From assembly GCA_044227325.1 (NCBI GenBank), contig JBGAFI010000006.1, positions 199,984-263,983 of the forward strand: 64,000 nucleotides of DNA, read 5' to 3'. Below the pieces are notes generated by a model. The model was not told the origin of the DNA. It searched no databases and saw only the letters and a list, made by a program, of their open reading frames with translations. Below, one piece after another: positions 53,024 through 61,712 of this stretch. The stretch comes from PFJX01 sp044227325. Lineage in GTDB: Bacteria > Pseudomonadota > Gammaproteobacteria > Burkholderiales > Thiobacillaceae. The position numbers were made by a program, and so were the translations under genes. The stretch's first letter is position 1. Every line of letters begins with the position of its first letter.

Positions 53024-53917
53024 TTATTCGGGCGATCGCTGCTGGCGCAGGTACTCGCCCCGTTTCATGGCGAAATAATCGGCCTTGCCCAATTCATGCA
53101 GTTGGCGGGGATATTGCTCCGTGGCGGCGAACCAGCTTTGCAGGCGTTTTTCGAGCCGGCGGCCGGGTGGCGCGTCCAGCGCGCCGAGATAAGCATCGAT
53201 GGCGAGGAAATAGCGCATGGTGTTGCGCTCCACCACGCCACGCAGGCCGCCGACATAGGCCGGCGCGCCGTCGGCATCCCTGCCGGTAACGGTGAATCCC
53301 ACCTTGTCGCCGCCGATGGTGGCCAGGTAGGCCGTCATGGCGAGCCGCCCGGCGAAGCCGTAGCCATACGAATAGGTGAGATGCAGAAAGGTCCGGCCGC
53401 CTTCCACCGGCACGGCCGCCAGCCGGATGCGATAGTCGCTGGTGCTCAGCGGACCCTTGTCCGCGTCGAGCCGGATCTCCAGGTAATTAGGCGTCGCCGC
53501 CGCGAGGAGATAGGAAAATTCAATGGAATAGGCATCTTCCAGCGGCTGCGCGTATTTCCTGCCGATGCTCAGCGCCAGGACAGCGCCGGTCCCGGCGGCC
53601 GTGGCATGGCAGTACTTGGTATTGATGGGCAGGATCAATACCTCGCACCATTGCTCCGGGCCGTTGAGGGCCGCGCTGACGCTGGCGAACGGATAATCGA
53701 CCAAGGCGTAGAGGTCGCCTTCCAGGGTGTTGGAGGATTCCGACGAGTCGAGGAAGAGCGCGCGCTGAAATGGGTTGTGGTGGAGACGTTCTGCCAAGGA
53801 CGCGTATTGGGCGTGGAGCGACGCGGCGGATTGCCGCGCCGGCGCGGCGGCAAACAGCGCCCCGGCGCCGGATAGCGCCATCAAGACCAACAACCGCGTC
53901 AGCCATGCCAACCTCAT
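53024..53917 (-). CDS. Exported protein of unknown function
   Basis: 297 aa with a signal peptide ending near AAAPA. The mature part has conserved-looking stretches (NPFQRALFLDSSESSNTLEG, GFAGRLAMTAYLATIGGDKV, GLRGVVERNTMRYFLAIDAY) but no catalytic motif known to me. Related proteins are annotated only as hypothetical. Its 5' neighbour is a small lipoprotein gene on the same strand. Confidence 0.75.
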   Translation of the reverse strand: MRLAWLTRLLVLMALSGAGALFAAAPARQSAASLHAQYASLAERLHHNPFQRALFLDSSESSNTLEGDLYALVDYPFASVSAALNGPEQWCEVLILPINTKYCHATAAGTGAVLALSIGRKYAQPLEDAYSIEFSYLLAAATPNYLEIRLDADKGPLSTSDYRIRLAAVPVEGGRTFLHLTYSYGYGFAGRLAMTAYLATIGGDKVGFTVTGRDADGAPAYVGGLRGVVERNTMRYFLAIDAYLGALDAPPGRRLEKRLQSWFAATEQYPRQLHELGKADYFAMKRGEYLRQQRSPE

Positions 53918-53953
53918 TGCGCCTTATCCGTCGCCCATCGATCCCGGCGCGAC

Positions 53954-54136
53954 TCAGTGATACCTGTCGTGGTTGTCATAACCACCGTCGCGACGGTCAT
54001 CGCGATCTCTTCTGTTGTCATGTTGATGGCGATCCTGGCCATTGCGATAACCCTCGTCATTGCCTCGGTTAGGCACGACATAACACCCACTCAAACCCAC
54101 CATCATCAAGCTTGCGAGCAGCAAAAGTTTTTTCAT
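53954..54136 (-). CDS. Small lipoprotein with D/R/H-rich tail
   Basis: 60 aa: lipobox GLSGC (Cys18), then a tail almost entirely of Asp, Arg, His and Asn (DRHQHDNRRDRDDRRDGG). The tail recalls those of the proteins at 22992 and 54239. It may bind metal ions or anionic polymers. Confidence 0.72.
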   Translation of the reverse strand: MKKLLLLASLMMVGLSGCYVVPNRGNDEGYRNGQDRHQHDNRRDRDDRRDGGYDNHDRYH

Positions 54137-54238
54137 GACACATCCTTTGTGAAAAATGATCCTCTGAGGGATCGGCGCAAATCACCGACGCGACAGCGCG
54201 GAGGTGGCTCGCGCGGCGATCGCGGCCCAGCCCATGCC

Positions 54239-54667
54239 TCAGCGCTTGTGGCCATGGTCACGATTGTCGTGGCGGTCGTTCCGGTCCCCACGATGGTCAT
54301 TCCGCTCGTCACGGCGATCATCCCGGCGATCGCCATGATGTTCCCGGTAACGCGGCGCGTACTCATGCTGGTACCAGTCGTCCCGCACGAAAAAGACCCG
54401 CTCGCCGCAGGCGTTGTACTGGCGGCAGTGGTTGCGCCAGTTTCTCGCGTGGTCCGGCGGTACGCGCAGGTAGATCGGCGGGCGCGGCACGGGCTGCCGA
54501 TACATGAGTCGCGGCTGCTGGTAGATGACTTGCGGCGACGGATAGTCGCCGATGTCGATACGGCCATAGAAGCCGGGTTGGCCGACGCTAATGGAGACAC
54601 CGACGTCGGCGGCAAGCACCGGTGCGGTGGTGACGGCCAGGGCGGCCGCGAATAGCAGACGTTTCAT
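54239..54667 (-). CDS. Exported protein with D/R/H-rich tail
   Basis: 142 aa with signal peptide (cleavage near VLAAD). A Tyr/Pro/Gln-rich middle (YPSPQVIYQQPRLMYRQPVP), a WRNHCRQYNACGERVFFV segment with two cysteines, and a tail of DRRDDRRDERNDHRGD type follow. Proteins with this architecture are widespread in betaproteobacteria without assigned function. Confidence 0.75.
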   Translation of the reverse strand: MKRLLFAAALAVTTAPVLAADVGVSISVGQPGFYGRIDIGDYPSPQVIYQQPRLMYRQPVPRPPIYLRVPPDHARNWRNHCRQYNACGERVFFVRDDWYQHEYAPRYREHHGDRRDDRRDERNDHRGDRNDRHDNRDHGHKR

Positions 54668-54808
54668 GATGATGCTTTCCTTTTGGGTTGCGAGAATGAG
54701 ATCCCGGTTGCGACCCGGCACGAGCCAGGCCCTCGGCATGGCCAAGCGGTCCTCGCGGCTCGCGGGTGCGCGCGGTGGAAGCGCTCGGGCGATGAGAAAA
54801 CCGCCGGT

Positions 54809-55888
54809 CTATGGGGCGGGCTCGCTGGAGGAGGACTCGGTTTCCGCCGATGGCGCGGCGGTCCACAACCGCACCAGGGTCAGGCCCAGGGCGAGCAGTG
54901 GCGGGCCGATGAAGACGCCGATGAAGCCGAAGGCGACCACGCCGCCGAATACGCCGAGCACGATCAGAAGCAAGGGCAAACGGCTGCCGCGGCTGATCAG
55001 GTAGGGTTTGACGAAATTGTCGATGCTGCTGACCACCAACACGCCCCACAGGGCCATGAAGATCGCCCAGCCCGTGTCGCCCTGGTTGAAGAGCCATATG
55101 GCGGCGGCGCCCCAGATCAATGGCGGACCTATCGGCACCGGGGAAAGGAAGAAGGTGGCGACGCCGAGCAGGAAGGCGCCCGGCACACCGGCGATGAGGA
55201 ATCCGATCCAGGCGACCAGGGCCTGGGCCAGCGCCGTACCGAAAATTCCGTTTACGACGCTCGCCACGGTGCCATGGACGGTCGCCAGCATGTCCGTGCC
55301 GATGCGCCCGGCGAGCTTTTCCAGCCCGATACGGAGCGTCCCGACCAGGGCGTCGCCGTCGCGAAAGAAAAAGAAACCGATGAAGATGGCGAAGCTCATC
55401 TGCATCAGGCTCTGGCCGATGGCCTTGCCGGCGAAGAGGAGGAAATCCTTGGCCGGCTCCAGCAGCCCGTGGAACAGTGTCGTCGCCTCTTCCCGGCCGC
55501 CGGCAAGATCCTGCCAGTAGGCGTCGAGTTGAGCGCCGACGAGGGGGATATCCTTGAGCCAGGCCGGCGCAAGGATAGGACCCTGGTCCAGCAAGGTCCG
55601 CGCCGTTTCGACGATGGTCGCGACGTTGTTGGTGAGACGGGCGGCCAGCAATGCCGACGGCCCGATCACCAGCACCATCAACAGCAGCACCATCGCCAGT
55701 GCCGCCAGGGTGGATTTGCCCCGGAACGCGGCGCGCAGCCGCTCATACACCGGCCAGGTGGAAATGCACACCACCACCGCGAACAGGATGGCGGGGAGAA
55801 AGGGAAGCAGGACCAGGGCGCAGCCGACGACGACGATGCCGATCGCGGCCAACTGGGCGAATTGCCGCAGGCGTTGTTCGGTCGGCAT
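54809..55888 (-). CDS. AI-2E/PerM-family transporter
   Basis: 359 aa with about seven to eight membrane segments. The family signature is in the C-terminal half: SPVPIGPPLIWGAAAIWLF and VVSSIDNFVKPYLISRGSRL, followed by GVFGGVVAFGFIGVFIGPPL. Some family members export AI-2, others act as ion antiporters. The substrate is not predictable here. Confidence 0.9.
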   Translation of the reverse strand: MPTEQRLRQFAQLAAIGIVVVGCALVLLPFLPAILFAVVVCISTWPVYERLRAAFRGKSTLAALAMVLLLMVLVIGPSALLAARLTNNVATIVETARTLLDQGPILAPAWLKDIPLVGAQLDAYWQDLAGGREEATTLFHGLLEPAKDFLLFAGKAIGQSLMQMSFAIFIGFFFFRDGDALVGTLRIGLEKLAGRIGTDMLATVHGTVASVVNGIFGTALAQALVAWIGFLIAGVPGAFLLGVATFFLSPVPIGPPLIWGAAAIWLFNQGDTGWAIFMALWGVLVVSSIDNFVKPYLISRGSRLPLLLIVLGVFGGVVAFGFIGVFIGPPLLALGLTLVRLWTAAPSAETESSSSEPAP

Positions 55889-55918
55889 CGCGTCGCGTCC
55901 TGGCGCCCTGGGGAACGA

Positions 55919-56146
55919 TTACTTCTTGTCGCCCTTGGCCGCGTCCTGGATGCTGTCGCCGGCTTGTTCCATCTTCTCTCCGACTTTCTCCGTCGCCTTG
56001 TCGACTTCGTTGCCGGCTTTCTCCACCGCTTGATCGACCGCCTTGCCGGCCCGTTCCCCCGGGCCTTCCTTGTGGCAGCCGGGCAGGGCGATCAGCAATA
56101 CGCAGATGGCCAGGCCCGCGCCGACGATTTTTCCGAGTTTCATCAT
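55919..56146 (-). CDS. Small helical lipoprotein
   Basis: 75 aa from ATG 56146 (AGGAG 7-11 bp upstream). Lipobox ALPGC is followed by an amphipathic helix with repeats (AGKAVDQAVEKAGNEVDKAT), reminiscent of LEA-like stress proteins and of entericidins. It lies in the minus-strand group behind the glycine-zipper lipoprotein. Confidence 0.78.
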   Translation of the reverse strand: MMKLGKIVGAGLAICVLLIALPGCHKEGPGERAGKAVDQAVEKAGNEVDKATEKVGEKMEQAGDSIQDAAKGDKK

Positions 56147-56311
56147 GTCCATCTCCTGATGGCCTGGCTCGCGGAATGCGAGTCCGGCCGTGTCGACCCC
56201 GCGAACCGCGGGGTCAAGGTGTTTCGAAAAATTTGGCAAGCATGGCCGTCGCCAAGACCAACGCCGCCCGCCCCGCTTGCGGGGCGGGGACGGCAACCAC
56301 CCAATACGGGT

Positions 56312-56527
56312 TCAACGGACTTCGTGGCCGATGATGCCGCCGACGGCGGCGCCGCCCACGGTTCCGGCCGCGCTGCCGCCGGTCAGGATGGCGCCGCCGA
56401 TGGCGCCGACACCGGCGCCGACGGCCGTGTTCTGATCTCTCGACGACATTCCGGCGCAGCCGCCCAGACCGAGCAACGTGACCGCGGTGATGGCGCCGAA
56501 TGCGTATCTCTGCATGGTTGTTTTCAT
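56312..56527 (-). CDS. Glycine-zipper lipoprotein
   Basis: 71 aa with lipobox GLGGC (Cys24) and an OsmB/SlyB-like glycine-zipper segment (AVGAGVGAIGGAILTGGSAA, then GGAAVGGIIGHEVR). Motif site 9 lies 125 bp upstream. A probable outer-membrane stress lipoprotein. Confidence 0.88.
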   Translation of the reverse strand: MKTTMQRYAFGAITAVTLLGLGGCAGMSSRDQNTAVGAGVGAIGGAILTGGSAAGTVGGAAVGGIIGHEVR

Positions 56528-56652
56528 GGGATTACCTCTTGTTGAATCATGGAGTTCCTGTGTTTCTAATCTGGTCGAATGGCGTGTCGTTGGTCTCGAC
56601 GCGCCATCGTCGGATCCAGGCGGTCACGATGGCGGATGCGCGCCGTGTCGTC

Positions 56653-56668
56653 TGTCCGCTGACGCACA
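56653..56668 (-). promoter_or_regulatory. Motif site 9 (glycine-zipper lipoprotein)
   Basis: Sense strand TGTGCGTCAGCGGACA between CCTA and GAC; 125 bp upstream of the start. Confidence 0.8.
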
Positions 56669-56763
56669 TAGGCGCCGGCCATGTGCATATATTTGCGCGT
56701 ATGTTTGATTCGCCGGGCCTGAGCGCACGCGGCGAGGCGTTCGCCATGGATGCGGCCCGGAAA

Positions 56764-56804
56764 TACCCACCCTCTCCCCCGCAGGCGGGGGAGAGGGTGG
56801 GTTC
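56764..56804. repeat. Dispersed GC palindrome
   Basis: ACCCTCTCCCCCGCAGGCGG and complement, same family as copies at 28.0, 40.39 and 52.54 kb. It is located upstream of the first Crp/Fnr-type gene. Confidence 0.6.
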
Positions 56805-56924
56805 GGACAATATTCCGGCCGGATCGATAACCAACGCCGCGCACGGACGAGGCCGCGAAATCGCGGCCGATTGGCGCGCCTCGCCGTCGTGGCGGACAAT
56901 TGAAAAAAAACCGGGAGCCCGCGC

Positions 56925-57656
56925 ATGTCCGAACCGCATGATCCCCCTCGCGACCCACGCCAAAATCACTTGCTCGCCGCGCTCCCGGTCGAGGAGTTCG
57001 CGCATCTGGAGCCGCATCTGGAATGGGTGCCGATGCCCCTCGGCCATGCCCTCTACGAGTCCGGCATGCAGATGCGCCATGTCTACTTCCCCACCACCGC
57101 CATCGTCTCCCTGCTCTACGTCATGGAGGATGGCGCGTCGGCCGAGATCGCCGTGGTGGGCAATGAAGGCATGGTCGGCATTTCCCTGTTCATGGGCGGC
57201 GAAACCACGCCCAGCCGGGCGGTGGTGCAAAGCGCCGGCCACGGTTACCGCCTGCCGGGGCCACTATTGAAGGACGAGTTCTGCCGCGCGGGTCCGCTGC
57301 AGCATCTGCTGTTGCGCTATACCCAGGCGTTGCTGACGCAGATGGCGCAGACGGCGGTATGCAACCGCCATCACACCCTGGACCAACAGTTCTGCCGCTG
57401 GCTGTTGCTGAGCCTGGACCGGTTGCCTTCCAATGAGTTGGTCATGACCCAGGAACTGATCGCCAACATGCTCGGTGTGCGCCGGGAAGGGGTCACCGAG
57501 GCCGCCGGCCGCATGCAGAAGGCGGGCTTGATCAATTACCACCGCGGCCACATCACCGTGCTCGACCGGGCCGGGCTGGAAGCGCGCACCTGCGAGTGCT
57601 ACGCGGTGGTCAGGAAGGAATTCGAGCGCCTGCTCCCGGGCGTCATCGCCAAATAA
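56925..57656 (+). CDS. Crp/Fnr-type regulator, copy 1
   Basis: 243 aa. A cyclic-nucleotide-like sensor fold (residues about 15-150, with VGNEGMVGISLFMGGETTPS) is joined to a winged helix (ELIANMLGVRREGVTEAAGR). In the recognition helix, Arg and Glu matching E. coli CRP R180 and E181 are kept (RRE), while the position of R185 is Glu. The sensor pocket lacks the usual cAMP Arg-Ser signature, so the ligand is unknown. It is closely related to copy 2 at 58085-58807. Confidence 0.9.
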   Translation: MSEPHDPPRDPRQNHLLAALPVEEFAHLEPHLEWVPMPLGHALYESGMQMRHVYFPTTAIVSLLYVMEDGASAEIAVVGNEGMVGISLFMGGETTPSRAVVQSAGHGYRLPGPLLKDEFCRAGPLQHLLLRYTQALLTQMAQTAVCNRHHTLDQQFCRWLLLSLDRLPSNELVMTQELIANMLGVRREGVTEAAGRMQKAGLINYHRGHITVLDRAGLEARTCECYAVVRKEFERLLPGVIAK

Positions 57657-57676
57657 TTGCCCGGGCCGGCGGCTAC

Positions 57677-57692
57677 CGTACGCCGGCGTACA
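57677..57692 (+). promoter_or_regulatory. Motif site 10 (between the two Crp-like genes)
   Basis: CGTACGCCGGCGTACA, preceded by CTAC and followed by GAC. It lies 167 bp upstream of the CcoQ-like gene and 20 bp after the stop of Crp-like copy 1. Confidence 0.75.
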
Positions 57693-57859
57693 GACGAGCG
57701 CCGGACTGCCGCGTTAGCCTGCCTTCAGCTTATCCAGAGGCGTTGTCCGCGCGGAACCCCGCCGGGCACATATCGGAACTTTGCATCTCGGCTTCTCGTG
57801 CCGGAATCAAACCGCCGATCCAGGCCCTGGCTACCGGGCTGGCTGCATAGGAAAACGAC

Positions 57860-58039
57860 ATGAACCCACTTATCGACTTCATCGCGAACTACGGCTTCTA
57901 CCTTGGCGTTTCCCTGGCCTTCCTGGCCATCGTGTTGTGGGTCTTCCGGCCCGACGCGAAATCTCGTTACGAGGCCGGCGGAAAAATTTCTTTTCTGGGC
58001 GGCAAGAAAACGGGAAAAATCCGGCCGGCGGGCCGTTGA
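57860..58039 (+). CDS. CcoQ-like small membrane protein
   Basis: 59 aa: one membrane segment (YGFYLGVSLAFLAIVLWVF), then RPDAKSRYEAGGKISFLG, like subunit CcoQ/FixQ of cbb3 oxidases. No other cbb3 gene is nearby, so it is an orphan. It follows motif site 10. Confidence 0.65.
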   Translation: MNPLIDFIANYGFYLGVSLAFLAIVLWVFRPDAKSRYEAGGKISFLGGKKTGKIRPAGR

Positions 58040-58084
58040 CGGCTTGCCCATCCGGGGCGCGGGGTCGCCGCCCCGCTCGCTGTT

Positions 58085-58807
58085 TCAGTCCTGGCGGTAA
58101 CGCACGTCGTTCATCAGACGGCCCAGTTCCGTCCTGACCACCGCGTAGCATTCGCAGACGCGCGCCTCCAGCCCAGGGCGATCCAGCACCGCGATGTGGC
58201 CGCGACGGTAGCTGATGACGCCGGCGCGCTGTAGGTTGCCGGCCGCCTCGGTGATGCCTTCCCGGCGCACGCCGAGCATGTTGGCGATGAGTTCCTGGGT
58301 CATGATCAACTCGTTGGAAGGCAACCGGTCCAGGGTCAGCAAGAGCCAGCGGCAGAGCTGCTGTTCCACCGAGTGGTGCCGGTTGCAGGCGGCGGTCTGG
58401 GACATCTCGGTCATCAACGCCTGGGTATAGCGCAGCAGCAGACGCTGCATCAGACCGGCGCGATTGAATTCCGCCAGCAGTTTTGCGGCCTCCAGCCGGT
58501 AGGCATGGCCCGCGGTTTGCACCACGGCCGCGCTGGGCGTGGTATTGCCGCCCATGAACAAGGAAATGCCGACCACGCCCTCGTTGCCCACCCCGGCGGA
58601 TTCCGACGACGCGCCGGTCTCCATGACGTAGTGCAGGGAGACGATGGCGGTGGTGGGGAAATAGGCGTGGCGCAACTGGCCGCCGGGCTCGTAGAGCATT
58701 TCGCCCAGGGGTAGATGGACCAGTTCCAGGTGCGTGGCCAAAGGCTCGAATTCCGCCGCCGGCAGGGCGGCGAGAAGATGGTTCTGACTCGGATTGGGTG
58801 GGGGCAT
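58085..58807 (-). CDS. Crp/Fnr-type regulator, copy 2
   Basis: 240 aa, paralogous to copy 1 over its full length (shared QNHLLAALP, VGNEG-VGISLFMGG, ACNRHH, NELIMTQELIANMLGVRREG). The recognition helix is almost identical (RREGITEAAGNL), implying the same DNA target. It is the last gene of an operon with the hybrid kinase and response regulator, behind motif site 11. Confidence 0.9.
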   Translation of the reverse strand: MPPPNPSQNHLLAALPAAEFEPLATHLELVHLPLGEMLYEPGGQLRHAYFPTTAIVSLHYVMETGASSESAGVGNEGVVGISLFMGGNTTPSAAVVQTAGHAYRLEAAKLLAEFNRAGLMQRLLLRYTQALMTEMSQTAACNRHHSVEQQLCRWLLLTLDRLPSNELIMTQELIANMLGVRREGITEAAGNLQRAGVISYRRGHIAVLDRPGLEARVCECYAVVRTELGRLMNDVRYRQD

Positions 58808-58830
58808 CGCCGCGTGTCGCAAGGTGGGTG

Positions 58831-59652
58831 CTATTTCTTCGCGGTGATTTCGACGCCGATACCCCGGTAGCCGACGAAGCGGCAGGACTGGGTGAACATC
58901 GGCTCGCCGCTGACGCGAAACTGTTGTTGGGAGCCGTCGGCATTGACGCGGCTGAAGACGAAATCCAGGAAAGGCTGGCGCGCGGCGATGGTGGCCTGCA
59001 GGACCGCCCGTTCCGCCTCGTTCCAGCCCGCCACCAGCGTTGCGTCGGCATCTCCCGCCAAGGGCCCGACCCGGATGCCGAGCATTTCCAGGACCGGCCC
59101 GGAGACCTTGGTGAAATTCATGTTCTCGTCCTGTTCCCAGTACCAATCCGAGGCCAGTTCGGTGAGGCTGCGGTAGCGCGCCTCGCTTTCGCGGAGTTCG
59201 GCGGTGCGTTCCCGCACCTGCTGTTCCAGCGCCTGGTTGTACTTCTCAAGCTTTTTGTACAGCAGCCGCACCTCCAGCATATTGTGGATGCGCGTCCTCG
59301 CTTCCACCACATCGAAGGGCTTGCTGATGAAATCCTTGGCGCCGGCTTGCAGGGCGCGCAGCTTGTGGCCGGGCTGGGCGGTGATCACCAGGACCGGCAG
59401 ATAGCCGTCCGCGTCGTTGGTCTTGAGGCCTTCCATCACCTGGAAGCCATCCAGACCAGGCATTTGAAGATCCAGCAGGATCAGGTCGTAGTGGTTCTGG
59501 CGATGCAGCGCGAAGACCTCGTGGGGGTCCATGGTCGAGGCGACGTTGCTATAGCCGACGTCGCGCAGCAGTTGCTCCAGCAGCATCACATTGGATTCCT
59601 GGTCGTCGACGATCAGGATGCGGGCATTCAGGATGTCGGGCACGGTCAGCAT
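58831..59652 (-). CDS. Response regulator with PAS domain
   Basis: 273 aa. A receiver domain (ARILIVDDQESNVMLLEQLL, phospho-acceptor Asp in LILLDLQMPGLDG, Lys in DFISKPFD) is followed by a coiled coil (residues about 130-160) and a PAS domain (SDWYWEQDENMNFTKVSGPV). There is no DNA-binding or catalytic output. It overlaps the kinase stop by 7 bp. Confidence 0.92.
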   Translation of the reverse strand: MLTVPDILNARILIVDDQESNVMLLEQLLRDVGYSNVASTMDPHEVFALHRQNHYDLILLDLQMPGLDGFQVMEGLKTNDADGYLPVLVITAQPGHKLRALQAGAKDFISKPFDVVEARTRIHNMLEVRLLYKKLEKYNQALEQQVRERTAELRESEARYRSLTELASDWYWEQDENMNFTKVSGPVLEMLGIRVGPLAGDADATLVAGWNEAERAVLQATIAARQPFLDFVFSRVNADGSQQQFRVSGEPMFTQSCRFVGYRGIGVEITAKK

Positions 59653-61355
59653 GATGCGCTATCCACAGCCTCGGCGGGATCAGCTCCCGGTTGCGCGAGT
59701 TTCAGCGCCAAGTCCAGCGCGTCCATGAATGCGTTGACCTTGATGGGCTTGGTCAGGTAGTTGAAGAATCCGGCCGCGATGGCCTTCTCGATATCATGGG
59801 CCAAGGCATTGGCGCTGAGGGCGATGATCGGTATATGCGCCGTCAACGGGTCCGCGCGCAGGATCTTCATGGCTTCGATGCCGCTCAGGCCGGGCAGGTT
59901 GATGTCCATCAGAATCACCTCGGGCAGGTAGGCGCGCGCGAATTCGATGCCGAGATCGCCGTCCGCCGCGCTCAACAGGCGCAGATCGGGACGGCGCGCG
60001 ACGATCTGTTCGACCAGCTCCAGATTGGCGGGATTGTCCTCGACGTAGAGCACGGTGCGTAGCGGCTTGCCATTCGGCAAATGCGGTTGTTGCAGCGCCG
60101 CGCGCTCGGCCTCGTGCTCCGCGAGACGGGGCGCGGCGGTCAGGCTCAGCGCGACCCAGAACACACTGCCCACGCCCACCTGGCTGTCCACGCCGATGAC
60201 GCCCCCCATCAGCTCGACCAGGCGCTTGGTCACCACCAGGCCGATGCCCGTGCCTTCCTCCGCGCCGGTTTCCTTGCCGAGCCGGTTGAAGGGCTGGAAC
60301 AGTTGCCCCAGTTGCTCGGGCGTCAGTCCCGCGCCGGTATCCCGGACGCTGACGCGGATCTCGTCCGGCGTCGTCCGCTCGCATTCCACCGCCACCGTCC
60401 CGCCCGGCCTGTTGTACTTGATGGCGTTGAAGAGCAGGTTGATGAGCACCTGTTTGAGCCGGGTGCGATCGGCTTTGACGAAATCGACGGTATCGAAACG
60501 CGGAAAGCGCATGGCGATGCCGCGCTTCTGGGCCTGGGGTTCGATCATGGCCCGGCATTCGAGCAGGACTTCCGACAGCGACACCGCCTCCCGCGACAGG
60601 GTCACCTTGCCCGATTCGATCAGCGCCAGATCGAGAATCTCGTTGATCAGTTCCAGGAGATACCAGCCCGCCTTGAGAATCTGGTCGATATTGCGCTGCT
60701 GGGAAAGGGTCGGCTGCGGCGCGCCGGTTTCCATGAGTTGGGCGAATCCGAGGATCGCGTTGAGGGGCGTGCGCAGTTCGTGGCTCATGCCGGAAAGGAA
60801 ATCCGTCTTTGCCCGGTTGGCTTTCTCGGCGGCGGCCATGGCTTCGTTGAGCTTGCTCTCGACCTGCTTGCGCTGGGAGTTGTCGGCGCCGATCAACAGA
60901 TAGCCGATGAGTTCGCCATAGTCGTCGCGCAGCGCCGTGATCGACACGATGGCGTCGAAGCGGCTGCCATCCTTGCGGATGATGGTCAATTCATAGACGT
61001 CCTCGATGCCGCGCGAGGCCTTGTACGCCAAGGCCTCGAATCCCGGCGCGATGGGGATCGCGAGTTCACGGCTCAGTTCTTGCGCGCGTTCAATGACTTC
61101 CTGGGGGTCTTGCATCTCGCTGGGGCTGACCTTGTTCACGACATCGGCGGCGCTGTAGCCCAGCAGGCGCTCGGCGCCGGCATTGAACAACTGGATGATG
61201 CCTTTCTCGTCGGTGGCGATGATCGAGAAACTGGCGCTGTTGAGGATCGCGTTCTGCAAGGCCCCGGTTTTCAGCAAGGCGGCCTGGCGATCGGCTTCGC
61301 TTCCGATTCCCACCTTGCCGACAGCGTGGGTGGGCGGGTTACCTGGTTCGGGCAT
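59646..61355 (-). CDS. Hybrid sensor histidine kinase (PAS-HisKA-HATPase-REC)
   Basis: 569 aa from ATG 61355. A PAS domain (residues about 35-160), HisKA with phospho-His in GMSHELRTPLNAILGFAQLM, HATPase (NLLFNAIKYNRPGG, then VRDTGAGLTPEQL and EGTGIGLVVTKRLVELMGG) and a C-terminal receiver (LYVEDNPANLELVEQIVARR, ILMDINLPGLSG) are all intact. No membrane segment, so it senses in the cytosol. Motif site 11 lies 110 bp upstream. Confidence 0.94.
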   Translation of the reverse strand: MPEPGNPPTHAVGKVGIGSEADRQAALLKTGALQNAILNSASFSIIATDEKGIIQLFNAGAERLLGYSAADVVNKVSPSEMQDPQEVIERAQELSRELAIPIAPGFEALAYKASRGIEDVYELTIIRKDGSRFDAIVSITALRDDYGELIGYLLIGADNSQRKQVESKLNEAMAAAEKANRAKTDFLSGMSHELRTPLNAILGFAQLMETGAPQPTLSQQRNIDQILKAGWYLLELINEILDLALIESGKVTLSREAVSLSEVLLECRAMIEPQAQKRGIAMRFPRFDTVDFVKADRTRLKQVLINLLFNAIKYNRPGGTVAVECERTTPDEIRVSVRDTGAGLTPEQLGQLFQPFNRLGKETGAEEGTGIGLVVTKRLVELMGGVIGVDSQVGVGSVFWVALSLTAAPRLAEHEAERAALQQPHLPNGKPLRTVLYVEDNPANLELVEQIVARRPDLRLLSAADGDLGIEFARAYLPEVILMDINLPGLSGIEAMKILRADPLTAHIPIIALSANALAHDIEKAIAAGFFNYLTKPIKVNAFMDALDLALKLAQPGADPAEAVDSASC

Positions 61356-61465
61356 GGTCGATTTCCGTGAAAGCGTGCAACGGTGCGGCGCGGCGCCGCC
61401 GGATGCAAGGACATCGTGCATTTCCGGGCGGTTGCCGATCGTGCCCCGGCATGCCTGCCGCCATC

Positions 61466-61481
61466 TGTTCGCTGGCGCACA
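61466..61481 (-). promoter_or_regulatory. Motif site 11 (hybrid kinase operon)
   Basis: Sense strand TGTGCGCCAGCGAACA between GCTA and GAT; 110 bp upstream of the hybrid kinase. Confidence 0.8.
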
Positions 61482-61556
61482 TAGCAGGCCAAAGGCGATG
61501 GGGATGCGGAACGCGGGTCGCCGCGCGGGTTTCAACCTGCCAGAAAGTTCGCGCTA

Positions 61557-61572
61557 TGGACGCCAGCGCACA
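61557..61572 (+). promoter_or_regulatory. Motif site 12 (collagen-OmpA lipoprotein)
   Basis: TGGACGCCAGCGCACA between CTA and GAC; 140 bp upstream of the gene at 61713 and divergent to site 11. Confidence 0.75.
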
Positions 61573-61712
61573 GACTCATCCGGCCGGCCGGCATACCTTG
61601 GCCGCTGAGGTCAATTCACATGAACACGATACCAAGGATCTCTCAGACCGAATCAACCCAACTGGCGCGCGGGTCTCGTGACCGATGTCGGCCAATAGAA
61701 AAAGGAATCACC

